Source of the DNA: Roseivirga pacifica
GTDB lineage: Bacteria; Bacteroidota; Bacteroidia; Cytophagales; Cyclobacteriaceae
NCBI RefSeq assembly: GCF_900111145.1
Contig: NZ_FOIR01000001.1
Coordinates: forward strand, 255,501 to 319,500
Direction: 5' to 3'
DNA length: 64,000 bases
Shown here: positions 53,207 to 60,928 of the stretch, one piece after another
Position numbering within the stretch: position 1 is the stretch's first letter
Layout: each line of letters starts with the position of its first letter
Notes under the pieces: generated by a model
Databases searched by the model: none
The model's input: only the letters and a program-made list of their open reading frames with translations
What the model was told of the DNA's origin: nothing
Translations under genes and position numbers: made by a program

Positions 53207-53929
53207 ATGAAGGCTTTCTTTTCGCTCGTTATTATTGCTTTTTTCTCTGTAGCCGTGCAGGCACAGCAACTTACTGCCGATGAACTACTACAACGCAGCC
53301 AGCAATTTCACGACCCAATGGGCCGATGGAATGACAGCCGTATAGCATTGGTGATTCACATGGAGGTGCCCGGCAGACCTACCAGACCAAGCAAAGTGGT
53401 GCTTGACAATAAAGCGAATGAATTTAGCTTAGAAATGGTGCAAAATGGCAACTTCATTACTCAGCATTTAGATGCGCGCGATTCAGCTACTTTCACGCTC
53501 AATTTTATTGAGCCTGATTCCGTAATGACAGATTCGCTAAACTTAAACCTTGACCGTGTAAAAAGGTGGCGCGACTATTACGGCTACTTGTACGGTTTGC
53601 CCATGAAATTGAGCGACCCCGGCACCATTATTTCTCCGGAAGTAACCGACACACAGTTTGCAGGCCAGCCTGTAAAAGCCATAAAAGTGACTTACGATGC
53701 ATCCGTTGGCAGCGATATTTGGTACATCTATTTTCATCCAGAAACTTATGCCATGGTGGGCTATCGTTTTTATCATGATGAGGCCGCAAATGATGGCGAA
53801 TACATCGTTTTATCAGGTATGGAAATTCATAAAGGCATTAGAATACCAAAGGACAGAACTTGGTACATGAATGCTGATGATAAGCTGTTGGGAACGGATT
53901 ATTTAAAGTCTTTTAAGGTGACTTATTAA
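53207..53929 (+). CDS. Secreted protein with LolA-like/DUF6503-type domain
   Basis: 240-residue protein with a signal peptide ending AVQAQQ. The body is beta-rich (VVLDNKANEFSLEMVQNG, SDIWYIYFHPETYAMVGYRF), the pattern of Bacteroidota DUF6503/LolA-like outer-membrane-associated proteins. GYLYGLPMKLSDPG in the middle is characteristic of the group. Lone gene ahead of a small hairpin. Role unknown. Confidence 0.72.
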   Translation: MKAFFSLVIIAFFSVAVQAQQLTADELLQRSQQFHDPMGRWNDSRIALVIHMEVPGRPTRPSKVVLDNKANEFSLEMVQNGNFITQHLDARDSATFTLNFIEPDSVMTDSLNLNLDRVKRWRDYYGYLYGLPMKLSDPGTIISPEVTDTQFAGQPVKAIKVTYDASVGSDIWYIYFHPETYAMVGYRFYHDEAANDGEYIVLSGMEIHKGIRIPKDRTWYMNADDKLLGTDYLKSFKVTY

Positions 53930-53970
53930 GATTGAAGCTGTTGTGAGATAGTAATTTGGAGTGAAAATTA

Positions 53971-53987
53971 CTCTTAGAAACTAAGAG
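53971..53987. terminator. Small hairpin between convergent genes
   Basis: CTCTTAG (53971-53977), loop AAA, CTAAGAG (53981-53987): a perfect 7-bp stem followed by CTTTA. Weak terminator candidate. Confidence 0.55.
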
Positions 53988-54058
53988 CTTTACAAACACA
54001 AGTTTAATAGAGAAAGCCTTTCGAGACATCCCTTCAATACTCCTTATACTTATTCAAG

Positions 54059-54724
54059 TTACTTCTTCTTCCGCTTAAGGGAATTGATAAACTGCGCCCA
54101 AGCAAATGGGTTCAATAGCGGGTTAGTTTGTGGGCCGGCTTGCTGTTGCAGATTAACAAACTGCTGGTTCATCATGTAGCGGTAATTCATACCGGGCGAC
54201 CCTTCAATGGACATGTTCCGGACAAGGTCTTGCACCACATCAGGCTGAAAACTATTCAGCACATTTTGCTGGTCTTCGGTAAGATTCATGGCCAATATTG
54301 CCTCCTTAAAAATCTCTTCCGAAGGGAAAGGATTAATCACAACTTCGGCAAGATCAGTAACCTCCTCTTGCAAAGAAAAAATCACCGTAACTCTATCTCC
54401 TTGATCATCGGGCACCACATACTGAATATTCTTAAACCCAATTGCCGAAACCATCAATGTGTCACCTGCTAAGAAAGCCTTGCTAAACCAGCCTTTGTAG
54501 TCGGTTGGAATACCACGGCCACGTTTTGGGTCGTAAATGTGCACCCCAGGAATAATCTGTGTACTATCAGAGTTCATTGCCAAACCCGAAAGCTGAACAA
54601 TTTGCAGGTCTTCTTTGTCTTGAGCAGACAAATCGATACCCGACAGCATGGCTATGATGACAAAAAAGCTTAGTAAATATTTTTTGATAGAATTTCTCAC
54701 AGACTCCTCAATTGCTAATTCCAA
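54059..54724 (-). CDS. Secreted protein with carboxypeptidase-regulatory-like domain
   Basis: 221 residues. After a signal peptide (LLSFFVIIAMLSGIDLSAQ) comes a carboxypeptidase-D regulatory-like fold: LSGLAMNSDSTQIIPGVHIYD, then GWFSKAFLAGDTLMVSAIGF and VTVIFSLQEEVTDLAEVVI. This is the module found at the N-terminus of TonB-dependent receptors and in stand-alone Bacteroidota lipoprotein-like proteins. The tail contains a helical segment and a Gln-rich stretch. A GTG at 54700 (giving MRNSIKKYLLSFF) is a possible alternative start. Confidence 0.85.
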   Translation of the reverse strand: MELAIEESVRNSIKKYLLSFFVIIAMLSGIDLSAQDKEDLQIVQLSGLAMNSDSTQIIPGVHIYDPKRGRGIPTDYKGWFSKAFLAGDTLMVSAIGFKNIQYVVPDDQGDRVTVIFSLQEEVTDLAEVVINPFPSEEIFKEAILAMNLTEDQQNVLNSFQPDVVQDLVRNMSIEGSPGMNYRYMMNQQFVNLQQQAGPQTNPLLNPFAWAQFINSLKRKKK

Positions 54725-54731
54725 CGAAAAA

Positions 54732-54754
54732 GATATTAAATAGATTTAAATATC
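54732..54754. promoter_or_regulatory. Candidate ArsR operator (imperfect inverted repeat)
   Basis: GATATT (54732-54737) and AATATC (54749-54754) are inverted around an AT-rich 11-base centre. It lies in the 123-base gap between the divergent carboxypeptidase-like and ArsR genes, a typical location for an ArsR-type autoregulatory site. A TAATTTCG -7-like box follows at about 54756. Confidence 0.4.
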
Positions 54755-54847
54755 CTAATTTCGTTTCGGGTACAATAATAACACCATCGGGGCGGAACAT
54801 TATCATGACAACTTAATTATTCTCAGCCCTTAACAATTATTAACTGC

Positions 54848-55231
54848 ATGCGACTCAAGAATTTTAGTCTCAGTTTCGGTAGTCAAATCTTTAAATCTTT
54901 TTCAGAAGAAGCACGCGTTAGAATGCTTCATCTTTTCTACAAAAATGGTGAGTTAACCATTTCGGATTTAGAGCACATTCTCGACTTTACCCAAACAAAA
55001 ACCTCGCGACACATTACCTATTTAAAGAATGCAGGAATTATAAATGCCCGCAAAGCCGACCAATGGGTTTTTTACAGCATTCGCGAAGAAGTGGAAGAGA
55101 TTATAAACCAAATCTTCAACTTTTTAAACAAAGACAGCGTGCTTATAAAAGACCAGGAGGTTTATAGCATATTAGAATCGAACCGAGAGCTCGCCAAAAG
55201 CAGAATTCAAAACCGCCACTTACTCGGCTAA
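54848..55231 (+). CDS. ArsR/SmtB-family transcriptional regulator
   Basis: 127-residue winged-helix protein. After a short N-terminus, ARVRMLHLFYKNGELTISDL and FTQTKTSRHITYLKNAGIIN (recognition helix) and the wing DQWVFYSI are typical of ArsR. I see no Cys pair (CxC) expected of metal-sensing members, so it may not respond to arsenic or zinc. It is followed after 11 bases by the YjjG-like phosphatase gene, forming an operon. Confidence 0.9.
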   Translation: MRLKNFSLSFGSQIFKSFSEEARVRMLHLFYKNGELTISDLEHILDFTQTKTSRHITYLKNAGIINARKADQWVFYSIREEVEEIINQIFNFLNKDSVLIKDQEVYSILESNRELAKSRIQNRHLLG

Positions 55232-55242
55232 AACCAACTTTC

Positions 55243-55935
55243 TTGAAACAGTACAAGCATATCTTTTTCGACCTAGACCACACACTTTGGGACTACGATG
55301 CCAATGCATCAGAAGCACTTTGCGAATTGTTCGAACACTATCAGTTTGCACAGCAAGGCATCGCCTCCACACAGCTGGTAAGCACTTTTTTTGAGGTAAA
55401 CGAAGAGCTTTGGGACTTATACAACAGCCATAAAATTCAGCGAAAAGATATTCGCGAACGTAGGTTCCCTTTCATTTTTAAGCGACTTGGCATTGATAAG
55501 CGCCATATGCCGGTAAACATTGAGCAAGAATACATTGCACTTGCTCCAACCAAGCCCAATATTTTCCCCGATGCGCTTGAGGTTTTGGACTACCTAAAAA
55601 CAAAATACGAGCTACACATAATCACCAATGGCTTTGACGATATTCAGGCCAAAAAGCTCAAATACTCTAATCTAGCACCCTATTTCGATGTAATCATAAC
55701 CTCGGAAACCGCCAACTCAAGAAAACCCAACCCCGATATTTTTAATCTAGCACTGGAAAGAACAGGTGGGGCATTGGCCACCTCAATGATGATTGGCGAT
55801 AACCTAAAAGCCGACATTGCTGGTGCGGTGGCTGTAGGCATGGACCATGTTTGGTTCAACCCAAATAAGCTGGCTACAAATGTTACTGTTCAGCACCAAA
55901 TTTCGAACCTTCTAGAACTTAAAAGCATTCTGTAA
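55243..55935 (+). CDS. YjjG-type HAD phosphatase (noncanonical nucleotidase family)
   Basis: 230-residue HAD-superfamily phosphatase. Motif I DLDHTLWDY (nucleophile Asp), motif II TNGFDD, motif III KPNPDIF (Lys), motif IV MIGDNLKADIAGA. This is the YjjG/YfnB group, which dephosphorylates nucleotides including noncanonical pyrimidines, protecting nucleotide pools. Starts with TTG at 55243 (MKQYKHIFFDLDH); no closer ATG is in frame. Second gene of an ArsR-phosphatase operon. Confidence 0.9.
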   Translation: MKQYKHIFFDLDHTLWDYDANASEALCELFEHYQFAQQGIASTQLVSTFFEVNEELWDLYNSHKIQRKDIRERRFPFIFKRLGIDKRHMPVNIEQEYIALAPTKPNIFPDALEVLDYLKTKYELHIITNGFDDIQAKKLKYSNLAPYFDVIITSETANSRKPNPDIFNLALERTGGALATSMMIGDNLKADIAGAVAVGMDHVWFNPNKLATNVTVQHQISNLLELKSIL

Positions 55936-55947
55936 GCAAGGATGGGT

Positions 55948-55977
55948 TTTGCGGCCTGACGCTAAACCTTATCTTTG
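55948..55977 (+). promoter_or_regulatory. Bacteroidota-type promoter of pruA
   Basis: TTTG (55948-55951), an 18-base spacer, and TATCTTTG (55970-55977), a full match to the TAnnTTTG element. Transcription start expected near 55984, about 29 bases before the ATG. Confidence 0.7.
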
Positions 55978-56012
55978 TCAGCATAGAAATGTATAACACA
56001 AAAAAGTAAACT

Positions 56013-57641
56013 ATGGCGACCGGATTCTTTAATGTGCCAGTGGCAAAAAACGAACCGATAAACTCTTATGCTCCAGGCACTAAGGAGCGTGAAAGCTTAC
56101 AGGCGGCAATTGCCGAGGCTAGATCTAAGCAAGTAGATATTCCAATGTTCATTAACGGAAAAGAAGTAAGAACCGATAAGAAGGTTCCGCTTTCTCCTCC
56201 GCACGATCACCAGCATATTTTGGGTCACTTTTCTGAAGGTGATGCATCGCATGTAAAAGAGTCGATTGATGCTGCGTTGGCTGCTAAAGCCGCTTGGGCA
56301 AATATGAGCTGGGAAAACAGAGCCAGCATCTTCTTAAAAGCTGCTGAGCTAATTGCTGGTCCTTACAGAGATAAAATCAACGCTGCTACCATGTTGGGGC
56401 AGTCTAAAAATGCTTTCCAAGCCGAGATTGATTCTGCTTGCGAAATTGTAGACTTCTTGCGCTTCAACGTGCAGTACATGACGGAGATCTACAAACAACA
56501 GCCTGCTTCTTCAGAAGGTATTTGGAACAGAGTAGAGCAGAGACCATTGGAGGGATTTGTGTTTGCTTTAACTCCGTTCAACTTTACCGCAATTGCAGGT
56601 AACCTACCTACTGCTCCGGCCATGATGGGTAACACTGTGGTTTGGAAACCAGCTTACACACAAATTTACTCAGCACACGTGCTGATGGAAGTGTTTAACG
56701 AAGCAGGTGTGCCTCCGGGCGTAATCAACCTTTTCTACGTTGATGGACCTACTGCTGGAGATATTATCTTCCAACACCCTGATTTCGCTGGTATTCACTT
56801 TACAGGTAGTACAGCGGTATTCCAGCACATCTGGAAAACCATTGGCGAAAATATTTACAAGTACAAATCTTACCCAAGAATTGTAGGCGAAACTGGTGGT
56901 AAAGACTTTATTGTTGCGCACAAATCGGCTTACGCTAAGCAAGTGGCTACAGCCATTACACGTGGTGCTTTCGAATTCCAAGGCCAGAAATGTTCTGCTG
57001 CCTCTCGCGCATACATTCCCTCTAATATTTGGGAAGATGTGAAGAAATACGTTCAGGAAGACCTGAAAACCTTCAAAATGGGTGGTACCGAAGACTTCTC
57101 AAACTTTATTAACGCAGTAATCGATGAGAAAGCTTTCGACCGAATTGCTAAATACATTGACGATGCAAAAGCGAGCGACAAAGTAGAAGTAATTGCAGGT
57201 GGTGGCCACGATAAGTCTAAAGGTTACTTTGTAGAGCCAACTGTATTGTTGACTACAGACCCTAAGTACACTACCATGTGCGAAGAGATCTTTGGTCCGG
57301 TAATTACCATTTACGTTTACGAACCAGAAGAATTTGAAGCAACATTGAAGTTGGTTGACGAAACCTCTCCATATGCGCTTACTGGTGCTGTTTTCTCTCA
57401 AGACAGATACGCGCTTGAGGTAGCAGTAAAAGCCCTAGAGCAATCTGCAGGTAACTTCTACCTAAACGATAAGCCAACTGGTGCGGTAGTAGGTCAGCAG
57501 CCATTTGGTGGTGCCAGGGGTTCTGGTACAAACGATAAAGCAGGTTCAATGATCAACTTGTTGCGTTGGGTTTCTCCTCGCCTGATCAAAGAAACTTTCG
57601 TTTCACCAACCGATTACAGATATCCTTTCTTAGGAGAATAA
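56013..57641 (+). CDS. pruA: L-glutamate gamma-semialdehyde (1-pyrroline-5-carboxylate) dehydrogenase
   Basis: Final step of proline degradation: oxidises glutamate semialdehyde to glutamate with NAD+. 542-residue aldehyde dehydrogenase. Catalytic Cys in GQKCSAASRAYIP, catalytic Glu in GETGGKDF, cofactor region TGSTAVFQHIW. The opening (FNVPVAKNEPINSYAPGTKE) is typical of the stand-alone PruA found in Bacteroidota. A proline dehydrogenase is not in this window. Own promoter and a strong terminator indicate monocistronic transcription. Codon usage is more biased than in its neighbours (many GCT/GGT codons), consistent with high expression. Confidence 0.96.
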   Translation: MATGFFNVPVAKNEPINSYAPGTKERESLQAAIAEARSKQVDIPMFINGKEVRTDKKVPLSPPHDHQHILGHFSEGDASHVKESIDAALAAKAAWANMSWENRASIFLKAAELIAGPYRDKINAATMLGQSKNAFQAEIDSACEIVDFLRFNVQYMTEIYKQQPASSEGIWNRVEQRPLEGFVFALTPFNFTAIAGNLPTAPAMMGNTVVWKPAYTQIYSAHVLMEVFNEAGVPPGVINLFYVDGPTAGDIIFQHPDFAGIHFTGSTAVFQHIWKTIGENIYKYKSYPRIVGETGGKDFIVAHKSAYAKQVATAITRGAFEFQGQKCSAASRAYIPSNIWEDVKKYVQEDLKTFKMGGTEDFSNFINAVIDEKAFDRIAKYIDDAKASDKVEVIAGGGHDKSKGYFVEPTVLLTTDPKYTTMCEEIFGPVITIYVYEPEEFEATLKLVDETSPYALTGAVFSQDRYALEVAVKALEQSAGNFYLNDKPTGAVVGQQPFGGARGSGTNDKAGSMINLLRWVSPRLIKETFVSPTDYRYPFLGE

Positions 57642-57647
57642 ATATTT

Positions 57648-57673
57648 AAAAGGCCTCTTGCGAGGCCTTTTTT
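57648..57673 (+). terminator. Rho-independent terminator after pruA
   Basis: AAAAGGCCTC (57648-57657) pairs with GAGGCCTTTT (57662-57671), 4-base loop, followed by TT. Perfect 10-bp stem. Confidence 0.92.
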
Positions 57674-57697
57674 ATGCCTAATTAATACTGTACCGTC

Positions 57698-57770
57698 ATT
57701 CTGAACATGACTGCGCTAGCAGGAAGGGTTCAGAATCTGTCACTAATAGACCCTGAAATAAATTCAGGGT
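57698..57770. repeat. Intergenic inverted-repeat element (GTCATTCTGA type)
   Basis: ATTCTGAAC (57698-57706) pairs with GTTCAGAAT (57728-57736). A second hairpin ACCCTGAA (57750-57757) / TTCAGGGT (57763-57770) follows, then GACG. Elements containing GTCATTCTGAAC...GTTCAGAATCT and ...TTCAGGGTGACG are common multi-copy intergenic repeats in Bacteroidota. Similar to 36513-36612 in layout. Confidence 0.6.
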
Positions 57771-57882
57771 GACGCGCTTTTGAATTATTTTAGAAACCAC
57801 GAATCAAACTTTGTCTCAGCCCTAAAGGGTAAATCATATGAATTAGATTTAAGGGTCTTTAAACTTTACCACAAACAATAAA

Positions 57883-58305
57883 ATGAGCCACCTCCACTTT
57901 TTAGAAAAGCTGTACAAAGCAGCGCCTATCAATCAAAAATTCTTTGAAGCCAGCGAACTGAAGGTTTCTGAAAAGCAGGCGAATATTACCCTTCCCATCT
58001 CCGAAGATATGTTTCATGCGGGCAAAAGCTTGCACGGAGCCGTGTACTTTAAACTATTAGACGATGCCGCTTACTTTGCCGCAGCCTCCATCGAAAAGGA
58101 ATACTTTTTACTGACCAAGGATTACCAAATTGAGTTTAAGCGGCCGGTGTTTGGCGGAAAGCTTTTTGCCGAAGGCATCTTGGAAGAAGTTACCGAAAAT
58201 GGCTACATCGCCAGTTCAGTTATTAAAAACGAAGAAGGCAAAATTGTGGCTCAAGGCCGAGGTGAGTTTGCTAAAAGCCGCACTAAAATTGGTGAGCTTA
58301 ACTAG
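57883..58305 (+). CDS. PaaI-family thioesterase (hotdog fold)
   Basis: 140-residue hotdog-fold protein with the thioesterase motif HAGKSLHGAVYFKLLDDAAYFAAAS, quoted as fragments: LHGAVYFKLLDDAA; it aligns with the PaaI phenylacetyl-CoA thioesterase group. EFKRPVFGGKLFAEG is the following central strand. Probably hydrolyses acyl-CoA or a similar thioester; the precise substrate cannot be read. It stands alone between the pruA terminator and a small secreted-protein gene. Confidence 0.88.
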   Translation: MSHLHFLEKLYKAAPINQKFFEASELKVSEKQANITLPISEDMFHAGKSLHGAVYFKLLDDAAYFAAASIEKEYFLLTKDYQIEFKRPVFGGKLFAEGILEEVTENGYIASSVIKNEEGKIVAQGRGEFAKSRTKIGELN

Positions 58306-58410
58306 GCTTATCCTGCATTCGTCATTTTTATGTTCCGCTCAGCGTCAGACTGTAACTTTTCTGGCTTGGTAGAGTCTTTCTAGTATACCAAATCAAAAAC
58401 CAGGTCAAAA

Positions 58411-58899
58411 ATGAAAAAACTAATCACTTTAATGCTGTTGGTCGGCATTAGCGGTAGCCTAGCCGCACAGTCAAAAGTAAAGGAACGCGATGTTGTAGGC
58501 GAATGGGAACTCGTAATAGACATTGACAGACGAGAAATCGAAGAAGAGATTGAAGAAGAAAGCAACTGGCTCGCCCGCAGGTTTGCCAAAAGCGTAAGCA
58601 ACTTTGCCCTTGATATTGTAGAAAGCATCGACATTGTGATGGACTTTAAAGACGATGGCGATTTAAAAATTACTGCCAACGTATTTGGTGCCAGAGAAGT
58701 AGAGTGGGCCAGCTGGTACATTAACCGTGACGGTGAACTGATTATTGAAGACCTTGATGATAGGGACGATGATCACTTCACGCTATCGGATTCTGATGTT
58801 TGGCTGTTCGATAAAGACGAAGATCACCTAGTGCCTTACGAAAAATCAAGAAGAGGTAGACTTGCCGAAAATGAGGACGTTTACCTGCGCAGAAGATAG
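58411..58899 (+). CDS. Small secreted protein, lipocalin-like pattern, very rich in charged residues
   Basis: 162 residues with a signal peptide ending near LAAQSK. The mature part opens KERDVVGEWELVIDID and continues with FKDDGDLKI and ASWYINRDGELIIEDL, a pattern seen in lipocalin-like beta-barrel proteins. The C-terminal half is strongly acidic (EDLDDRDDDHFTLSDSD). I cannot name a family. It is followed by a strong terminator. Confidence 0.65.
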   Translation: MKKLITLMLLVGISGSLAAQSKVKERDVVGEWELVIDIDRREIEEEIEEESNWLARRFAKSVSNFALDIVESIDIVMDFKDDGDLKITANVFGAREVEWASWYINRDGELIIEDLDDRDDDHFTLSDSDVWLFDKDEDHLVPYEKSRRGRLAENEDVYLRRR

Positions 58900-58920
58900 T
58901 CTAGTTAGCAAATCAGTATA

Positions 58921-58948
58921 AAGGTCGGCCGCATGGTCGGCCTTTTTT
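58921..58948 (+). terminator. Rho-independent terminator
   Basis: AAGGTCGGCC (58921-58930), loop GCAT, GGTCGGCCTT (58935-58944), 10 bp with two G-T pairs, then TTTT. Confidence 0.9.
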
Positions 58949-58962
58949 GTTTCCGTGTTCAA

Positions 58963-58991
58963 TCATCGCTTCACTTAAAGTGAAACGATGA
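58963..58991. promoter_or_regulatory. Large imperfect palindrome, candidate operator of the Crp/Fnr-family gene
   Basis: Arms CATCGCTTCACTT (58964-58976) and AAGTGAAACGATG (58978-58990) match with one mismatch around a single A; T58963/A58991 also pair. The core TTCACTTAAAGTGAA is a perfect 15-base palindrome. It ends 27 bases before the start codon of a Crp/Fnr-type regulator, as expected for an autoregulatory site. Confidence 0.55.
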
Positions 58992-59018
58992 ATGTATTTT
59001 CCTGCTACCTTAGCACCT

Positions 59019-59615
59019 ATGGAGCAAAACTACAGGTCCATATTAAAAAACTACACCAACAGGTATGTTCAACTAAGCGATGTAGCCTTTGAGGATTTCT
59101 TTGAATCGCTTTCCGAAGAACATTTCAAAAAGAAGGAAATTCTGCTTTCTCCCGGCAGTTTTTGCACCAAGCAATACTTTGTTTTAAACGGCTGTTTTCG
59201 TTCTTATTTCATCAAGCCAAATGGCACGGAACAAACCTTCAACTTTGCCATAGAAAATTGGTGGATGACAGAGTCCGTTAGCTACGCTACCAACAAACCC
59301 AGCCAGTACTACTTACAGGCATTGGAAGATGCCACCGCACTAAGTATTGGCAAAGAAAAGCTCAAAGCACTGTTTGACAAGCATCAATCCATTGAAAGGC
59401 TATTCAGAATTATTGCAGAGAAAACCAGCATTGCCGCACAACAGCGCGTGGTTTATATGATGACCATGTCGCGAGAAGAGGCTTATGAAAAGTTCGAAAT
59501 ACTTACCTACCCTTTCTCCGAGCGAATTCCGCAATATATGATCGCCTCTTACCTTGGCTTTACCCCAGAGTTTTTGAGCATGATTAGGGCCAAAAAGAAA
59601 AAGGCCAAAACATAA
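59019..59615 (+). CDS. Crp/Fnr-family transcriptional regulator
   Basis: 198 residues. N-terminal cyclic-nucleotide-binding-like barrel (about 25-115: LSPGSFCTKQYFVLNGCFRSYF, EDATALSIGKEKL), a dimer helix, and a C-terminal helix-turn-helix (PQYMIASYLGFTPEFLSMIR). The DNA-binding part is shorter than usual, ending KKKKAKT, a common feature of this Bacteroidota subgroup. No Cys cluster for an iron-sulphur centre was seen. The ATG at 59019 is chosen over the frame start at 58992. Palindrome upstream suggests autoregulation. Next are the decarboxylase-like and DJ-1-like genes, its likely targets. Confidence 0.9.
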   Translation: MEQNYRSILKNYTNRYVQLSDVAFEDFFESLSEEHFKKKEILLSPGSFCTKQYFVLNGCFRSYFIKPNGTEQTFNFAIENWWMTESVSYATNKPSQYYLQALEDATALSIGKEKLKALFDKHQSIERLFRIIAEKTSIAAQQRVVYMMTMSREEAYEKFEILTYPFSERIPQYMIASYLGFTPEFLSMIRAKKKKAKT

Positions 59616-59624
59616 GTTGCTTCT

Positions 59625-59636
59625 TAAACTAGTTTA
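59625..59636. promoter_or_regulatory. Perfect palindrome TAAACTAGTTTA (second full copy)
   Basis: Identical to the site at 35911-35922. Lies 9 bases after the Crp/Fnr gene and 54 bases before the carboxymuconolactone decarboxylase-like gene. Candidate binding site for the winged-helix regulator at 35597 or a related protein. Confidence 0.5.
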
Positions 59637-59689
59637 TTTTTTCTCTTGCCATTCAAGCCGAATTTTGTCTTAAACAAAACCCAAAAGCA

Positions 59690-60139
59690 ATGGCTAGAAT
59701 CGAATTTAACCAACTACCAAAAGGCCTGTATGAAAAAGTGTTTGCCGTAGAACAGTATGTAGAATCATCGGGACTCGATGTGCGCTTGCTGGAGCTTATG
59801 CGTTACCGCGTTTCTCAAATCAATCACTGCTTATACTGCCTCGATATGCATTTTAAGCTCGCTAAAAAATTTGGAGAAACCGACCTAAGGCTTTACTCCG
59901 TTTCGGGCTGGGAAGAAGCCCCGTACTATTCTGAAAAAGAGAGGGCTGTTTTGCACTTTGCCGAAAAACTCACTCAACTAAATAGTACTGTAGTAAGCGA
60001 TGAAGATTTTGAAAGATTATCGGACTATTTTACGCAAGAAGAGGTAGCTCACTTAACTTTGGCCGTGGCTCAAATTAACACATGGAATAGGCTAATGGAT
60101 GCCTTTAGGTTTGAACCGGGTAACTTTAAAGCAGACTAA
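59690..60139 (+). CDS. Carboxymuconolactone decarboxylase-family protein (AhpD-like)
   Basis: 149 residues. All-helical CMD fold with CxxC in HCLYCLDMH, the redox pair of AhpD-like peroxidase partners, and a proton-relay-type His/Glu near it. ERAVLHFAEKLTQLNS and ERLSDYFTQEEVAHLTLAVAQ are conserved. In this family CxxC members reduce alkyl hydroperoxides or act in stress response. Precedes the DJ-1-like lipoprotein by 13 bases, and follows the Crp/Fnr gene. Carries the TAAACTAGTTTA palindrome upstream. Confidence 0.92.
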   Translation: MARIEFNQLPKGLYEKVFAVEQYVESSGLDVRLLELMRYRVSQINHCLYCLDMHFKLAKKFGETDLRLYSVSGWEEAPYYSEKERAVLHFAEKLTQLNSTVVSDEDFERLSDYFTQEEVAHLTLAVAQINTWNRLMDAFRFEPGNFKAD

Positions 60140-60152
60140 ACAGTACACAAAA

Positions 60153-60890
60153 ATGAGAAAACTCACTACACTAGTCACATTGGCAATTTTCGCCATTTTT
60201 AGCGCTTGCAATACGCAGCAAACTACAACCGGGCAGCAAAATGTGCTGGCATCCGATACGCTTACCAAACATCTAAAACCCTTCGACCCGAACCTGCCGA
60301 CCATTGGTTTGCTTATGTACAACGGTGTGTTGCAAAGCGAGGTGGTTGCCACCTCTGATGTGTTTGCCAAGCCAACTGAAGCCGGAAAGCAGATTTTTAA
60401 CGTCATCACAATTGCTGAAACCAAAAACCCAATTACCACAGAAGAAGGTTTGCACTTGGTTCCAGACTATACATTTGACAACTGCCCTAAACTAGAGGCA
60501 CTCTTCGTTCCTAGCGCATACGACATGTACGCACAAGTTCATAATGACAAGATTGTCTCTTTTATTAAGGCGAAGAATTCCGAAACATCGTATACGGTGA
60601 GCAATTGTGCAGGAGCGCAGCTAATTGGCAAATCAGGCATTGCTGACGGCCATAAGATTGTTACTTGGATTGGTGGTGGGGAGCAGCTTCAAAAGGACTA
60701 CCCGAACTTAAAAGTGCAGGACGATAGCCAAGTAACCTATGTAAAAGACGGTAAGTTTTTGTCTTCAAACGGCAACTTGGCCAGCTATATTTCTGCCCTA
60801 GAATTGCTGGAGATTCTCACCAACGAGGAACATCGCAAGTTTGTAGAAAGCTACCTGTACCTAGACAGGTTGCAAGAATGGGAGCAGTAA
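60153..60890 (+). CDS. DJ-1/PfpI-superfamily lipoprotein
   Basis: 245 residues. Lipoprotein signal (IFAIFSAC, Cys lipid site) followed by a DJ-1/PfpI-like flavodoxin fold. The likely nucleophile Cys lies in VSNCAGAQLIGKSGIADGHK, at the usual 'elbow'; the mid-chain PTIGLLMYNGVLQSEV is the first strand and Glu. The frame opens at 60099 but the ATG at 60153 gives the lipoprotein signal. Relatives are proteases, chaperones or glyoxalase-like enzymes; which one is unresolved. Tightly linked to the CMD gene, probably one transcript; ends in a shared terminator. Confidence 0.88.
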   Translation: MRKLTTLVTLAIFAIFSACNTQQTTTGQQNVLASDTLTKHLKPFDPNLPTIGLLMYNGVLQSEVVATSDVFAKPTEAGKQIFNVITIAETKNPITTEEGLHLVPDYTFDNCPKLEALFVPSAYDMYAQVHNDKIVSFIKAKNSETSYTVSNCAGAQLIGKSGIADGHKIVTWIGGGEQLQKDYPNLKVQDDSQVTYVKDGKFLSSNGNLASYISALELLEILTNEEHRKFVESYLYLDRLQEWEQ

Positions 60891-60895
60891 AACAT

Positions 60896-60923
60896 GGGGC
60901 TGTTCCTTTTATTAAACAGCCCC
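60896..60923. terminator. Bidirectional hairpin between DJ-1-like and DUF4407 genes
   Basis: GGGGCTGTT (60896-60904) pairs with AACAGCCCC (60915-60923), 9 bp perfect, 10-base loop, followed by AACTTTT. Serves the convergent genes. Confidence 0.85.
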
Positions 60924-60928
60924 AACTT

